Of a stretch of DNA of 64,000 nucleotides, positions 1 through 9,080 are shown one piece after another; position 1 is the stretch's first letter; each line of letters opens with the position of its first letter. Source of the stretch: CAYQSU01 sp964420325 (GTDB lineage Bacteria; Pseudomonadota; Alphaproteobacteria; Rhodospirillales; Defluviicoccaceae); contig CAYQSU010000002.1 of the NCBI GenBank assembly GCA_964420325.1, forward strand, positions 42,829 to 106,828. Direction: 5' to 3'. The notes under the pieces were generated by a model that saw nothing but the letters and a program-made list of their open reading frames with translations, was not told the DNA's origin and ran no database searches. Both the position numbers and the translations under genes were made by a program.

Positions 1-278
1 GCGTCGACGAGATGGTGCGGGAAGCCGAGATCTCGGACATCAAACGCCAGTTCGACCAGGTCAAGCGACTGGATCTGGAGGGAGAGGTGAAGAAGGCGGT
101 CGACCCCGCGGGCACGCTGACCGAGGATTTCGACCCGGCCGACTTCGCCCGCGAACTCAAGGGGCGCGTCGAAAACGAGACCGCGTCGAAGGCGTTGCCG
201 GCCCCAGAGAAGGCGGAGGGGGAAAAGAACGCGGCCGCCGGTGAGACGGCGGCGCCGGCAGTCAAGACCGACGGCTAG
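1..278 (+). CDS. tatB: Sec-independent translocase subunit TatB, C-terminal part
   Basis: The 5' end lies outside the window; the reading frame begins at base 3. What remains is the amphipathic/charged region (VREAEISDIKRQFDQ and onward) followed by a low-complexity Ala/Glu/Lys/Pro tail, which is how alphaproteobacterial TatB proteins end after their N-terminal membrane anchor. TatB pairs with TatC to form the receptor for twin-arginine signal peptides at the inner membrane. The call rests on this tail and on tatC beginning 18 bp downstream; the membrane segment cannot be checked here. Confidence 0.85.
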   Translation, partial: VDEMVREAEISDIKRQFDQVKRLDLEGEVKKAVDPAGTLTEDFDPADFARELKGRVENETASKALPAPEKAEGEKNAAAGETAAPAVKTDG

Positions 279-296
279 ACAAGACATCGCACCGCC

Positions 297-1109
297 GTGA
301 AGGACGAAAACGTCGAACAGGCCAAGATGCCGCTGATGGAGCACCTCGTCGAGCTGCGTCAGCGCTTGCTGATCAGCCTCGCCGGTCTGCTGGTGCTGTT
401 CTTCGTCTGTTACTACTTCGCCCCCCACATCTACGGCTTCCTGATGCAGCCGCTGGCCGGCGTCCTCGACGAGTTGGGCGGCCAGCGGCGGATGATCTTC
501 ACCGCGCTGCACGAGGCCTTCTTCACCTACATCAAGGTGGCGTTCTTCGCGGCGCTGTTTCTCGGTTTCCCGATCATCGCGAGCCAGGTGTGGATGTTCG
601 TCGCGCCCGGGCTCTACCGCCATGAGAAGCGCGCCTTCCTGCCCTTCCTCGTCGCCACGCCGATCCTGTTTTTTGCCGGCGGGGCGATGGTTTACTACCT
701 GATCTTCCCGCTCGCCTGGGAGTTCTTCCTGAGCTTCGAGTCGGCCGGCGGGGACGGGGCCTTGCCGATCCAGCTCGAGGCCAAGGTCGACCAGTACCTG
801 TCCCTGGTGATGCGCCTCATCTTCGCCTTCGGCCTGGTGTTCGAGCTGCCGGTGGTCTTCACGCTGCTGGCGCGGACGGGCATGATCACATCGCAGGGGA
901 TGCGGTCGAAGCGTCGGTACGCCATCGTCCTCGCCTTCGTCGCCGCCGCCATCCTGACCCCGCCCGACGTCATCAGCCAGATCGGCCTCGCCGTGCCGAC
1001 GGTGCTGCTCTACGAGATATCGATCCTTTGCGTGCGGATGATCGAGCGCCGGCGGGGCGAAGCCGCCGTCGACGAGCCTGCCGAGCCTGCCGGCTCGGCC
1101 GGGGATTGA
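297..1109 (+). CDS. tatC: Sec-independent translocase subunit TatC
   Basis: TatC is the core membrane protein of the twin-arginine translocase; it binds the RR motif of folded cargo. The 270-residue product opens with the family signature around residues 12-24 (MPLMEHLVELRQRL) and has about six membrane segments. The conserved FTALHEAFFTYIKVAFF region is near residue 72 and a PDVISQ motif lies near residue 223. The start is a GTG 18 bp after tatB, so the two genes are one operon. The cytoplasmic tail is short and acidic. Length is normal for the family. Confidence 0.97.
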   Translation: MKDENVEQAKMPLMEHLVELRQRLLISLAGLLVLFFVCYYFAPHIYGFLMQPLAGVLDELGGQRRMIFTALHEAFFTYIKVAFFAALFLGFPIIASQVWMFVAPGLYRHEKRAFLPFLVATPILFFAGGAMVYYLIFPLAWEFFLSFESAGGDGALPIQLEAKVDQYLSLVMRLIFAFGLVFELPVVFTLLARTGMITSQGMRSKRRYAIVLAFVAAAILTPPDVISQIGLAVPTVLLYEISILCVRMIERRRGEAAVDEPAEPAGSAGD

Positions 1110-1139
1110 GCCGGCGCCCGGCGAGCGAGGGGTACAGGC

Positions 1140-2036
1140 ATGTCGCAAGGCATCGCCATCCGAGTCGGCTATCACAAGTGCGGATCCACGCACCTTGGGC
1201 ACACGGTCTTTCAGGGTCACTCGCAGATCCGCCACCTGGGCAAGCCCTACGATCGCGCCGATCCGGTCCGCGAACTGATCGAGCGGCTGATGGACCGGCG
1301 CGACGGCTTCGATCTCGCGCGCTGCCGTGCGCTCGTGGAGGACCATGTTCGCCCGCACGCCGACCGGCGTCTGGTGACGCTTTCCGACGGTCGTCTCGCC
1401 TTCTGGGCGCGTACCGCCGACAGCCCGATCCCGCAGCGTCTGTTCGATGTCTTCGGGCCGTGTCGCATCCTGGTGACGATCCGCCGCCACGAGGATTTCG
1501 TGAAGTCGCTGTACGTCCAGCACTTCGGCACCGGCAAGACGGCCCAGGACATCGATCCGTGGCTCGCGGCCAATTGGCGGGAAGGGATCCGCTTCCAGGA
1601 CTACATCGCCTTTGCCGGTCTGGTGAGGCGGTTCGCCGAGGTGTTCGGCCGCGAGCGCATTTCAGTGTCCCTGCTCGAACGCTTCGCCGACGACCGGGAC
1701 GCGCAGGCAGCCGAGCTCGGCCGCTTTCTCGGCATTGATGGCGCCGAGTTCGCCGCGCTGCTCGCCGCGGCACCCCGGAACCCGCGCATGTCGGTGCTGC
1801 AGAGACGGCTCGGCGGCAAGAAGTCGGCGCCCTACGCCGCCGCCAAGGCGATCGCCCAGCGGCTTCCTCCTCCGGTGCTGCGGGTGGCGGCCGGTCTCAC
1901 CGGCCACCATCGGCGCTACGAGCCCGAGCTCGGTGCGAGGTGGCGAGAGGCGATCCGGGAGGTGGCCCGCGAGGACTCGGCGGCACTTCGCGAACTCTAT
2001 GATCTGCCGCTCGCCCGGTATGGCTACGCGGCGTAG
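1140..2036 (+). CDS. Sulfotransferase-family protein, substrate unknown
   Basis: The N-terminus (residues 5-20, IRVGYHKCGSTHLGHT) matches the PAPS 5'-phosphosulfate-binding loop of sulfotransferases (hydrophobic strand, then K-x-G-[ST]-T). A later segment around residues 110-125 (RILVTIRRHEDFVKSLY) fits the 3'-phosphate-binding strand (hydrophobic-x-x-R-x-P/H-x-x-x-x-S). At 298 residues it is of ordinary size. There is no signal peptide. It lies 30 bp downstream of tatC on the same strand and may be read through from it, but nothing nearby indicates an acceptor. In related genomes tatC is normally followed directly by serS, so this gene looks like a local insertion. Its composition resembles its neighbours. 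Confidence 0.75.
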   Translation: MSQGIAIRVGYHKCGSTHLGHTVFQGHSQIRHLGKPYDRADPVRELIERLMDRRDGFDLARCRALVEDHVRPHADRRLVTLSDGRLAFWARTADSPIPQRLFDVFGPCRILVTIRRHEDFVKSLYVQHFGTGKTAQDIDPWLAANWREGIRFQDYIAFAGLVRRFAEVFGRERISVSLLERFADDRDAQAAELGRFLGIDGAEFAALLAAAPRNPRMSVLQRRLGGKKSAPYAAAKAIAQRLPPPVLRVAAGLTGHHRRYEPELGARWREAIREVAREDSAALRELYDLPLARYGYAA

Positions 2037-2110
2037 GTTCGGCCGCGAGCCAGCGATTCGCGAAGACCCGCCGTCCGGCGCCGGTCTCGCGACCGTCGAG
2101 CGGACGTAGC

Positions 2111-2126
2111 GCCCGGTGCGCCGGGC
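2111..2126 (+). terminator. GC-rich hairpin after the sulfotransferase gene
   Basis: A perfect 6-bp stem (GCCCGG/CCGGGC) closes a TGCG loop in the 165-bp gap before serS. There is no following T run, so intrinsic termination is only possible, not shown. Confidence 0.3.
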
Positions 2127-2201
2127 CGGCGCCGGCGTCCTTGACCGCGGGCCGGCGTTCGGCTAACCCGCGCCAGGGGTGGCCCGAGGCCTCAACGTAC
2201 A

Positions 2202-3482
2202 ATGTTCGACATCCGCTGGATCCGCGACAATCCGGACGCCTTCGATCGCGGCCTGCGCCGCCGCGGACTGGCGCCGGAGTCTGCACGCATCCTCGCCCTC
2301 GATCGGGCGCGGCGCGAGGCGCTGGCCGAGGCGCAGGCGATCCAGGCGGAGCGCAACCGGCTGTCCCGCGAGATCGGCCGGTGCAAGCAGCAGGGTGAGG
2401 ACGCCACCGATCTGCTCGAGGCCGTGTCCCACTCGAAGGGCCGCGAGGCGGCCGCGGGAGAAAGGGCGGGCGCCGCCGAGGCCGAGCTCGAGGCGGCGCT
2501 CGCCACCATTCCCAACCTGCCGGCCGACGACGTTCCCGACGGTGCTGACGAAGGCGCCAACGTCGAGATCCGGCGCTGGGGCGAGCCGCCCGATCTGGCG
2601 TTTCCGCCGCAGGAGCATTTCCACATCGGCGAACGGCTCGGGATGATGGACTTCGAGCGCGCCGCCCGGCTCTCCGGCTCCCGGTTCGCAGTTCTGACCG
2701 GCGCCCTCGCCAAGCTCGAGCGGGCACTGGCCGCGTTCATGCTCGACCTGCATACGGGCGAGTTCGGCTACACCGAGGTGAGCCCGCCGGCGCTGGTCCG
2801 GGACGCCGCCCTCTACGGCACCGGCCAGTTGCCGAAGTTCGGAGACGACCTGTTCCGCACCACCGACGGGTTCTGGCTGATCCCGACCGCCGAGGTGCCG
2901 CTGACCAACCTCGTCGCCGGAGAGATCCTGGACGAGGAGCGGCTGCCGAAGCGGCTCGCCGCGATGACCTGGTGCTTCCGCTCGGAGGCGGGCGCCGCCG
3001 GCAAGGACACCCGCGGCATGATCAGACAGCACCAGTTCACCAAGGTGGAGCTAGTGAGCATCACCCGCGCCGAGGACTCGGACGCCGAGCTCGAGCGGAT
3101 GACCGGGTGCGCCGAGGCGGTTCTGCAATGCCTGGGCCTTGCCTATCGCGTCGTCGCGCTCTGCACCGGCGACATGGGCTTCGCCGCGCGCAGGACCTAC
3201 GACATCGAGGTGTGGCTGCCGGGACAGGGGCGCTATCGGGAGATCTCCAGCTGCTCCAACTGCGGCGACTTCCAGGCCCGCCGCATGAACGCCCGCTGTC
3301 GCAGGGCGAACGAGAAGGGGACGCGCTTCGTGCATACCCTCAACGGCTCCGGTCTCGCGGTCGGGCGGACGCTCGTCGCCGTCCTGGAGAACGGCCAGCG
3401 GGCGGATGGCTCGGTCGCCGTTCCGCATGCACTCAGGCCCTACATGGGCGGGCTCGAGGTGATTTCCGCCGATGATGCATGA
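2202..3482 (+). CDS. serS: Seryl-tRNA synthetase
   Basis: Class II synthetase that charges tRNA-Ser (and tRNA-Sec where present). The 426 residues begin MFDIRWIRDNPDAFD, typical of SerRS, followed by an N-terminal coiled-coil arm (about residues 30-100) that contacts the long variable arm of the tRNA. Motif 2 is near residues 253-280 (WCFRSEAGAAGKDTRGMIR) and motif 3 near 385-402 (GSGLAVGRTLVAVLENGQ). A TTGACC at 2141-2146 could be a -35 element, but no good -10 follows at the right distance. The stop codon overlaps the start of surE by 11 bp, so the genes are translationally coupled. Confidence 0.98.
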   Translation: MFDIRWIRDNPDAFDRGLRRRGLAPESARILALDRARREALAEAQAIQAERNRLSREIGRCKQQGEDATDLLEAVSHSKGREAAAGERAGAAEAELEAALATIPNLPADDVPDGADEGANVEIRRWGEPPDLAFPPQEHFHIGERLGMMDFERAARLSGSRFAVLTGALAKLERALAAFMLDLHTGEFGYTEVSPPALVRDAALYGTGQLPKFGDDLFRTTDGFWLIPTAEVPLTNLVAGEILDEERLPKRLAAMTWCFRSEAGAAGKDTRGMIRQHQFTKVELVSITRAEDSDAELERMTGCAEAVLQCLGLAYRVVALCTGDMGFAARRTYDIEVWLPGQGRYREISSCSNCGDFQARRMNARCRRANEKGTRFVHTLNGSGLAVGRTLVAVLENGQRADGSVAVPHALRPYMGGLEVISADDA

Positions 3483-4254
3483 GCCGTTCGCCCTGGACAC
3501 CGCGCGGGTGCTGATCTGCAACGACGACGGAATCTACGCGCCCGGGCTCAGGCTCCTCGAGAAGATCGTGCGTCGCCTGGTTCGCGAGGTCTGGGTGGTC
3601 GCCCCGGACTCCGAGCAGAGCGCGGCCAGTCATTCCCTGACCATGCGCCGTCCGCTCTACGTGCGGCGGGTGTCGAGACGTCGCTACAGTGTCGACGGCA
3701 CGCCGACCGACAGCGTCCTGCTCGCGATCCACAAGGTGATGAAGGACCGCCCGCCCGACCTCGTGCTCTCGGGCATCAACCGCGGCGGCAACCTGGGAGA
3801 GGACGCCGCCTACTCCGGCACGGTGGCGGCGGCGATGGAAGGGACCTTGCTGGGATTTCGCTCGGTCGCGCTGAGCATGTACTACCTTGACCGGCAAAGC
3901 GTCCGCTGGTCGGTCGCCGAGCGCTGGACCGGCGAGGTGCTGCGGCGCCTCGCGGCGATCCGCTGGCCCGAGTCCGTGCTCATCAACGTCAACTTCCCCG
4001 ACGTGGCGCCCGAGGCGGTGATCGGCATCGAGGTCACCCGGCAGGGACGGCGCAAGATCGGCGGCGCCATCGCCGAAGGGGTCGATCCGCGCGGCGAACG
4101 CTTCTTCTGGATCGGCTACGGCCGCCAGGAGGACCGCGACCGCGAGGGCACCGATCTGGAGGCGGTGTTCCGCGGCGCCATCTCGATCACGCCGCTCACC
4201 CGCAACCTGACCGACGAACCGGCGCTGAGGGCGTTGAAGGCGGTCTTCCCGTGA
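3472..4254 (+). CDS. surE: 5'/3'-nucleotidase SurE
   Basis: Metal-dependent nucleoside monophosphate phosphatase linked to stationary-phase survival. The metal-binding motif NDDG is at about residues 16-19 (LICNDDGIYAPG), and the conserved DSEQSAASHS and GTPTDSVLLAIH blocks follow, as does SGINRGGNLGEDAAYSGTVAAAMEG with its Asn ligand. Length of 260 is standard. A second ATG lies one codon further in, so the start is uncertain by one residue. It sits between serS (11-bp overlap) and pcm (4-bp GTGA overlap), the usual alphaproteobacterial surE-pcm arrangement. Confidence 0.97.
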   Translation: MMHEPFALDTARVLICNDDGIYAPGLRLLEKIVRRLVREVWVVAPDSEQSAASHSLTMRRPLYVRRVSRRRYSVDGTPTDSVLLAIHKVMKDRPPDLVLSGINRGGNLGEDAAYSGTVAAAMEGTLLGFRSVALSMYYLDRQSVRWSVAERWTGEVLRRLAAIRWPESVLINVNFPDVAPEAVIGIEVTRQGRRKIGGAIAEGVDPRGERFFWIGYGRQEDRDREGTDLEAVFRGAISITPLTRNLTDEPALRALKAVFP

Positions 4255-4892
4255 GCCCCGATTCGCGCAAGATCCGGCTGGTCATGGACCTACGCCGCGC
4301 CGGCATCTCGGACACCCGGGTGCTGGCGGCGATCGAACGCATTCCGCGCGATCTGTTCGCGCCGGAGGCATTCCTCGACAAGGCCTACGAGAACACCGCA
4401 CTGCCGATCGGCCGCCACCAGACGATGAGCGCGCCGTTCGTCGTCGCGCTGATGACCCAGGCGCTCGAGGTGAACGAACGAATGAAGGTGCTGGAGGTGG
4501 GAACGGGCTCCGGCTATCAGGCGGCGGTGCTCGCCAGGCTCTGCCGCCGGGTCTACACCATCGAGCGGTATCGCGATCTCCTCGATGCGGCGGAGAAGCG
4601 ATTCGAAGCCCTTCGCATCATGAACATCACCGCCAAGGTGGGCGACGGCACCTTCGGCTGGCCGGAGCAGGCCCCGTTTGAGCGCATCATCGTCACCGCC
4701 GCGGCCGGGGACGTTCCGCCGCTGCTTGCGGACCAGCTGGCCCCAGGCGGCATGATGGTCGTCCCCATCGACGACGGGGCCGGCGCGCAAAGGCTGATCC
4801 GGGTCCATCGGACGGACGACGAGATCGACACCGAGGACTTGGGGCCGGTGCGGTTCGTGCCGCTGGTGGCGGGCCGCGCGGGAGACGATTGA
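4251..4892 (+). CDS. pcm: Protein-L-isoaspartate O-methyltransferase
   Basis: Repairs age-damaged proteins by methylating L-isoaspartyl residues with S-adenosylmethionine. The 213-residue product carries PCMT landmarks: MSAPFVVALMTQAL near residue 59, the SAM-binding loop VLEVGTGSGYQAAVLA near residue 81, and RIIVTAAAGDVPPLL near residue 145. The GTG start overlaps the surE stop (GTGA). Length and domain order are ordinary. Coupling with surE and the following LysM/M23 gene is a widespread stress-survival gene block. Confidence 0.96.
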   Translation: MSPDSRKIRLVMDLRRAGISDTRVLAAIERIPRDLFAPEAFLDKAYENTALPIGRHQTMSAPFVVALMTQALEVNERMKVLEVGTGSGYQAAVLARLCRRVYTIERYRDLLDAAEKRFEALRIMNITAKVGDGTFGWPEQAPFERIIVTAAAGDVPPLLADQLAPGGMMVVPIDDGAGAQRLIRVHRTDDEIDTEDLGPVRFVPLVAGRAGDD

Positions 4893-4926
4893 AGGACGGC
4901 TCCGCCTCGACGATAATTCCCTGGCG

Positions 4927-6030
4927 ATGACCTTGCTTGCGCCCGCACCATTGCGAAAGGCGGCGATCCTGTTCGCCGTCGCCGCGCTCTCCGGCTGTGG
5001 CTTCGCCGAATGGCCGCCCACGTCCTCAAGGCGGCCGGTGACGCAGCCGCCGCCAGCGGCGGCTTCGCCGGTCCTCATGGGCCAGCCGCAGGCGCGTCCG
5101 TCCGATCCGGTGCAGACGGCGGCCCTTCCGCCGCCGCGGTCTCCGACGACGGCCGCCGTGCCACCGTCGCCGCCGGTCCAACCGGGAACGGCGCCGACGG
5201 CGGTCGTCGTCGAGTCCGGCGATACCATCTATTCGCTGTCGCGCCGCTACGGCGTGCCGACGCGGGCGATCATCGAGGCCAACGGCCTCGAGCCGCCGTT
5301 CCGCCTCACCGTCGGCCAGCGCATCGTGCTGCCGAGGCAGCAGGAGCACGTGGTGGCGGGCGGCGAGACCCTGTTCGACATCGCCGGCACGTACGGCGTC
5401 GATCCGTACGTTCTGGCGAGCGCCAACGGGCTGATCGCTCCCTACCGTCTCCGCGACGGGCAGCGCCTGACGGTGCCCGCGCCCGACCCGGCGTCCCGGC
5501 CGCCGGTGCAGCAGACAGCGGCGCTTGGATCCTCCCTCGGGCCGCCGCCGGCCCCAGCGCCGGCGGAAGCGACGGGGGACGAGCCGGCGCTGGCGGCCAT
5601 TCCCCGCATCGTGCCGTCGGAGCCGGTGGCGAAGCCGCCGCCCGTTTCCGGCCGGGGCTTCGTCTGGCCGGTGAAAGGCAAGATCATCTCGGACTTCGGC
5701 CCGAAGGCCAAGGGCCGCCGGAACGACGGCGTCAACATTGCCGGCCCCCGCGGCACACCCGTCCGCGCGGCAGAGGGCGGAGTCGTCGCTTACGCCGGCA
5801 ACGAGCTGCGCGGTTTCGGCAACCTCGTGCTGCTCCGCCATGCAGACGGTTGGGTCACGGCGTATGCCCACAACGACGAACTGCTCGTTCAGCGCGGCGA
5901 CACCGTCCAGCGCGGGCAGACGATCGCGAAACTGGGAAGCACGGGAAGCGTCACCGAGCCTCAGCTCCACTTCCAGCTGCGGAAGGGCAAGCAGCCGGTG
6001 GATCCGGTCAAGTATCTGGCGAGCAGCTGA
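4927..6030 (+). CDS. LysM/M23 (LytM) lipoprotein, NlpD-like amidase activator
   Basis: An N-terminal lipoprotein signal ends in the lipobox LSGC (Cys at about residue 24). A Pro/Ala-rich linker follows, then two LysM repeats (about 94-138 and 142-186), a second linker, and a C-terminal M23/LytM fold (about 244-365). The first zinc-ligand motif of active M23 enzymes (H-x-x-x-D) reads N-D-G-V-N here, near residues 266-270, while the later His residues (YAHND, LHFQLR) remain. This matches NlpD/EnvC-type proteins that no longer cut peptidoglycan but activate N-acetylmuramoyl amidases during cell separation; that role is inference from family knowledge. It follows pcm by 34 bp, as nlpD often does. 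Confidence 0.88.
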   Translation: MTLLAPAPLRKAAILFAVAALSGCGFAEWPPTSSRRPVTQPPPAAASPVLMGQPQARPSDPVQTAALPPPRSPTTAAVPPSPPVQPGTAPTAVVVESGDTIYSLSRRYGVPTRAIIEANGLEPPFRLTVGQRIVLPRQQEHVVAGGETLFDIAGTYGVDPYVLASANGLIAPYRLRDGQRLTVPAPDPASRPPVQQTAALGSSLGPPPAPAPAEATGDEPALAAIPRIVPSEPVAKPPPVSGRGFVWPVKGKIISDFGPKAKGRRNDGVNIAGPRGTPVRAAEGGVVAYAGNELRGFGNLVLLRHADGWVTAYAHNDELLVQRGDTVQRGQTIAKLGSTGSVTEPQLHFQLRKGKQPVDPVKYLASS

Positions 6031-6047
6031 CCCCGGCCGGTGCCGGC

Positions 6048-6908
6048 TCAGCCATCCAGCCGCTGTCCCAGGCGGCCGGCGAGATCCTGAATGTACTGCC
6101 AAGCCACGCGGCCGGACCGGGCGCCCCGGGTGACCGACCATTCGCGCGCCTCGGCCCGAAGCGTGTCGCGCGGGACGTCGAGCTCGTAGAACCGGGCGTA
6201 ACCCTCAACGATGGCAAAGTAGGTCTCCTGATCGCAGACATGGAAGCCGAGCCAAAGTCCGAAGCGGTCCGAGAGCGACACCTTCTCCTCGACCGCTTCC
6301 GCCGGATTGATGGCGGTCGAGCGCTCGTTCTCGATCATGTCGCGGGGCATCAGATGGCGGCGGTTCGACGTGGCGTAGAATACGACGGTCTCCGGGCGGC
6401 CCTCGATGCCGCCCTCGAGCACCGCCTTCAGGGACTTGTAGGATGCGTCCCGTCCGTCGAAGGAGAGGTCGTCGCAGAACAGCACGCAGCGACGGGAGGA
6501 CGCGCGCAGAGCCGAAAGCAGCTTGGGCAGGGTCGGGGTGTCCTCGCGATGGATCTCGATGAGGGCGAGCGCGTGGGGCAGGTCCGCATTGACCCGCGCA
6601 TGCACGGCCTTGACGAGGGAGCTCTTGCCCGTGCCGCGGGCACCCCACAGGAGCGCGTTGTTGGCCGGAAGGCCGCGGGCGAAGCGGAGCGTGTTGTCGA
6701 GGAGTATCTCCCGCTGGCGGTCAATCCCCTGCAGGAGCTCGAGGGCGACGCAGTTGACGCGGGGGACCGCCTCCAGCCGGCTCGCGTCGGCGTGCCAGAC
6801 GAACGCGTCGGCATCCGCGAGCGCGGCGCCGCGCGGGACCGGCGGCGCCAGCCGTTCGAGCGCGTCCGCGACCCGCCTGAGGACGGGGGTGAGATCCGGC
6901 TCGGACAT
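6048..6908 (-). CDS. DUF815-family AAA-like ATPase
   Basis: A 286-residue ATP-binding protein of the DUF815 family, conserved in alphaproteobacteria and other phyla but without an established role. Visible motifs are Walker A (LLWGARGTGKSS, about 86-97), Walker B (CVLFCDDLSFD, about 141-151), a sensor-1-like strand with YATSNRR, and an arginine-containing SDRFGLWLGF segment resembling sensor 2. It is transcribed against its neighbours: its stop is 17 bp from the stop of the M23 gene and its start faces yajC. The convergent position between the surE-pcm block and yajC-secDF recurs in alphaproteobacteria. Confidence 0.9.
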   Translation of the reverse strand: MSEPDLTPVLRRVADALERLAPPVPRGAALADADAFVWHADASRLEAVPRVNCVALELLQGIDRQREILLDNTLRFARGLPANNALLWGARGTGKSSLVKAVHARVNADLPHALALIEIHREDTPTLPKLLSALRASSRRCVLFCDDLSFDGRDASYKSLKAVLEGGIEGRPETVVFYATSNRRHLMPRDMIENERSTAINPAEAVEEKVSLSDRFGLWLGFHVCDQETYFAIVEGYARFYELDVPRDTLRAEAREWSVTRGARSGRVAWQYIQDLAGRLGQRLDG

Positions 6909-7039
6909 GTGGCAACCCTATCAGCTCCGTGGCGGCCTGTCACAGCGGGGGAGACAAGGCGTTAGCGTTTGCAACCGACGCCCGCGCGGGTATAGTCCCG
7001 GCCCTACGGATCATCACCTGGTCGATCGAGGAGATGTCG

Positions 7040-7456
7040 ATGTTCGTTACGCCGGCCTTCGCACAGGAGGCGGGAGGAGGCGCCGGCCCCGACGGCTTGG
7101 CAGCGTTTCTGCCCATTATTCTGATCTTCGTCGTCTTCTACTTTCTCCTGATCCGCCCGCAGCAGAAGAAGATGAAGCAGCACAAGGAGATGCTCGCGGG
7201 GATCCGGCGCGGCGACAGGGTGGTCACCGGCGGCGGCATCGTCGGCACCGTCACCAAGGTTGTCGACGACAACGAGGTCCAGGTCGAGATCGCCGAGAAC
7301 ATCAGGGTCCGCGTCCAGCGGGCGTTGATCTCCAGCGTTCTTGCCAAGCCGCAGCCGGCCGGCGAAGGAAAGGACTCGGGTGGCGAAAAGGGCGGCTCCG
7401 GTGGTGGCGAAGAAAAGGGCGGCGGCTCGATGCTGAAGAAGATCCTGGGCCGCTAG
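7040..7456 (+). CDS. yajC: Preprotein translocase accessory subunit YajC
   Basis: Small single-pass membrane protein that copurifies with SecDF. The hydrophobic segment (AAFLPIILIFVVFYFLL) near residues 21-37 is followed by the family hallmark IRPQQKKMKQHKEML and the soluble RRGDRVVTGGGIVGTV region. The Gly/Lys-rich tail is a lineage extension. The start is chosen from the GAGGAG at 7028-7033, which is 6 nt before this ATG; the alternative ATG two codons upstream (7034) abuts that sequence and is less likely. secD starts 31 bp downstream. Confidence 0.93.
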   Translation: MFVTPAFAQEAGGGAGPDGLAAFLPIILIFVVFYFLLIRPQQKKMKQHKEMLAGIRRGDRVVTGGGIVGTVTKVVDDNEVQVEIAENIRVRVQRALISSVLAKPQPAGEGKDSGGEKGGSGGGEEKGGGSMLKKILGR

Positions 7457-7487
7457 AACAGCCAGCCGTAACCGACCGCCGCAACCG

Positions 7488-9071
7488 ATGATCTATTTCG
7501 CGAAATGGAAGATCGCCCTGGTCCTGGCGGTGTGCCTGGCGGGGCTCGCCTTCGCCGCGCCCAACCTGGTGCCCCGTGAGACGGCCGAGTCGCTTCCCGG
7601 CTGGCTTCCGAGAAAACAGGTCAATCTCGGCCTCGATCTCCAGGGCGGCTCGCATCTTCTGCTCGAGGTCGATTCCGCCGCCGTCGTCAGGGAGCTCATG
7701 GAGTCGGTCGTCGATTCCATTCGCGTCGAGCTGAGACAGGCTCGCATCCGATACACCGGACTGGGTGTCGTCGGGGCCGCCGCCGAGGTGACGATCGCCG
7801 AGCCCGAGCGCCTCGACGAGGCCCGGCGCCTGATCGGCGACATCGCCGCCGACAGCACGGTCGAGGTCCGCGAGGATGCGCGCATCGTCGTGGCCCTGAC
7901 CGAGCAGGCCCTGCGCGAGCGGGAGCGGTCGGCGGTGGCCAAGACGGTCGAGATCATCCGTCGCCGCATCGACCAGACCGGTGTCCGCGAGCCGACCATC
8001 GTGCCGCAGGGGGTGGACCGGATCCTCGTCCAGCTTCCGGGCATCGACGATCCGGAGCAGATGAAGCGCATCCTCGGCAAGACGGCGCAGATGTCCTTCC
8101 ACCTGGTCGACGAGGAGACGCCGCTCAGCGAGGCGCTGGCAGGCCGGGTGCCGCCGGCTTCTCGGCTCCTGCCGCTGGACGAGGAGCGAACCACCTCCGG
8201 CCGTGAGCCGATGATCCTGGTCCGCAAGCGCGTCGTGGTCAGCGGCGAGCATCTGATCGATGCCCAGCCGACGTTCGATTCGCAGAGCGGGCTTCCGGTC
8301 GTCAACTTCCGCTTCGATACCCTCGGCGCCAAGCTGTTCGGCGATGCCACGAGCAAGAACGTCGGCCGCCGCCTGGCCATCGTCCTCGACAACAGGGTCA
8401 TCAGCGCGCCGGTGATCCGCGATGCCATCCTCGGCGGCAGCGGCATCATCACCGGCAACTTCACCGTGGGGGAGACCAACGAGCTGGCGCTGCTCCTGCG
8501 CGCCGGCGCCCTGCCTGCACCGCTGACCATCCTCGAGGAGCGCACCGTCGGGCCGGAGCTGGGGGCCGACTCGATCGCCGCCGGCGAGGTGGCCGGGGTC
8601 GTGGCACTCGTCGTCGTCATCGCATTCATGGTTCTCGCATACGGGCTGTTCGGCCTGATGGCGATCGGGGCGCTGATCATGAATCTGGTCTTGATCCTGG
8701 CCGCGCTGTCGGTGCTGCAGGCAACGCTGACGCTGCCCGGCATTGCCGGCATCGTGCTCACCATCGGCATGGCGGTCGACGCCAACGTGCTGGTCTTCGA
8801 GCGCATCCGCGAGGAGGTGCGGGGCGGCCGAACACCGATCTCTGCGATCGATGCCGGGTATTCGCGCGCCATGGCCACCATCATCGACGCCAACGTCACG
8901 ACCCTGATCGCTGCGGTGCTGCTCTACGTGTTCGGATCGGGGCCGGTGCAGGGCTTTGCGGTGACGCTCGCCATCGGCATCTGCACCTCGATGTTCTCTG
9001 CCGTCCTGCTGACCCGGCTCGGCGTCGTCACCTGGCTTCTCAAGACGCGCCCGCAGGCGCTGCCGATCTAG
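7488..9071 (+). CDS. secD: Protein translocase subunit SecD
   Basis: RND-family membrane protein that uses proton motive force to help late steps of Sec export. The 527 residues show an N-terminal membrane segment, the signature LGLDLQGGSHLLLEV near residue 47, a large periplasmic region, and five C-terminal membrane spans with TIGMAVDANVLVFERIREE near residues 425-443. It forms a yajC-secD-secF operon; the stop is 9 bp before secF. Confidence 0.98.
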   Translation: MIYFAKWKIALVLAVCLAGLAFAAPNLVPRETAESLPGWLPRKQVNLGLDLQGGSHLLLEVDSAAVVRELMESVVDSIRVELRQARIRYTGLGVVGAAAEVTIAEPERLDEARRLIGDIAADSTVEVREDARIVVALTEQALRERERSAVAKTVEIIRRRIDQTGVREPTIVPQGVDRILVQLPGIDDPEQMKRILGKTAQMSFHLVDEETPLSEALAGRVPPASRLLPLDEERTTSGREPMILVRKRVVVSGEHLIDAQPTFDSQSGLPVVNFRFDTLGAKLFGDATSKNVGRRLAIVLDNRVISAPVIRDAILGGSGIITGNFTVGETNELALLLRAGALPAPLTILEERTVGPELGADSIAAGEVAGVVALVVVIAFMVLAYGLFGLMAIGALIMNLVLILAALSVLQATLTLPGIAGIVLTIGMAVDANVLVFERIREEVRGGRTPISAIDAGYSRAMATIIDANVTTLIAAVLLYVFGSGPVQGFAVTLAIGICTSMFSAVLLTRLGVVTWLLKTRPQALPI

Positions 9072-9080
9072 GAGGGGTTG

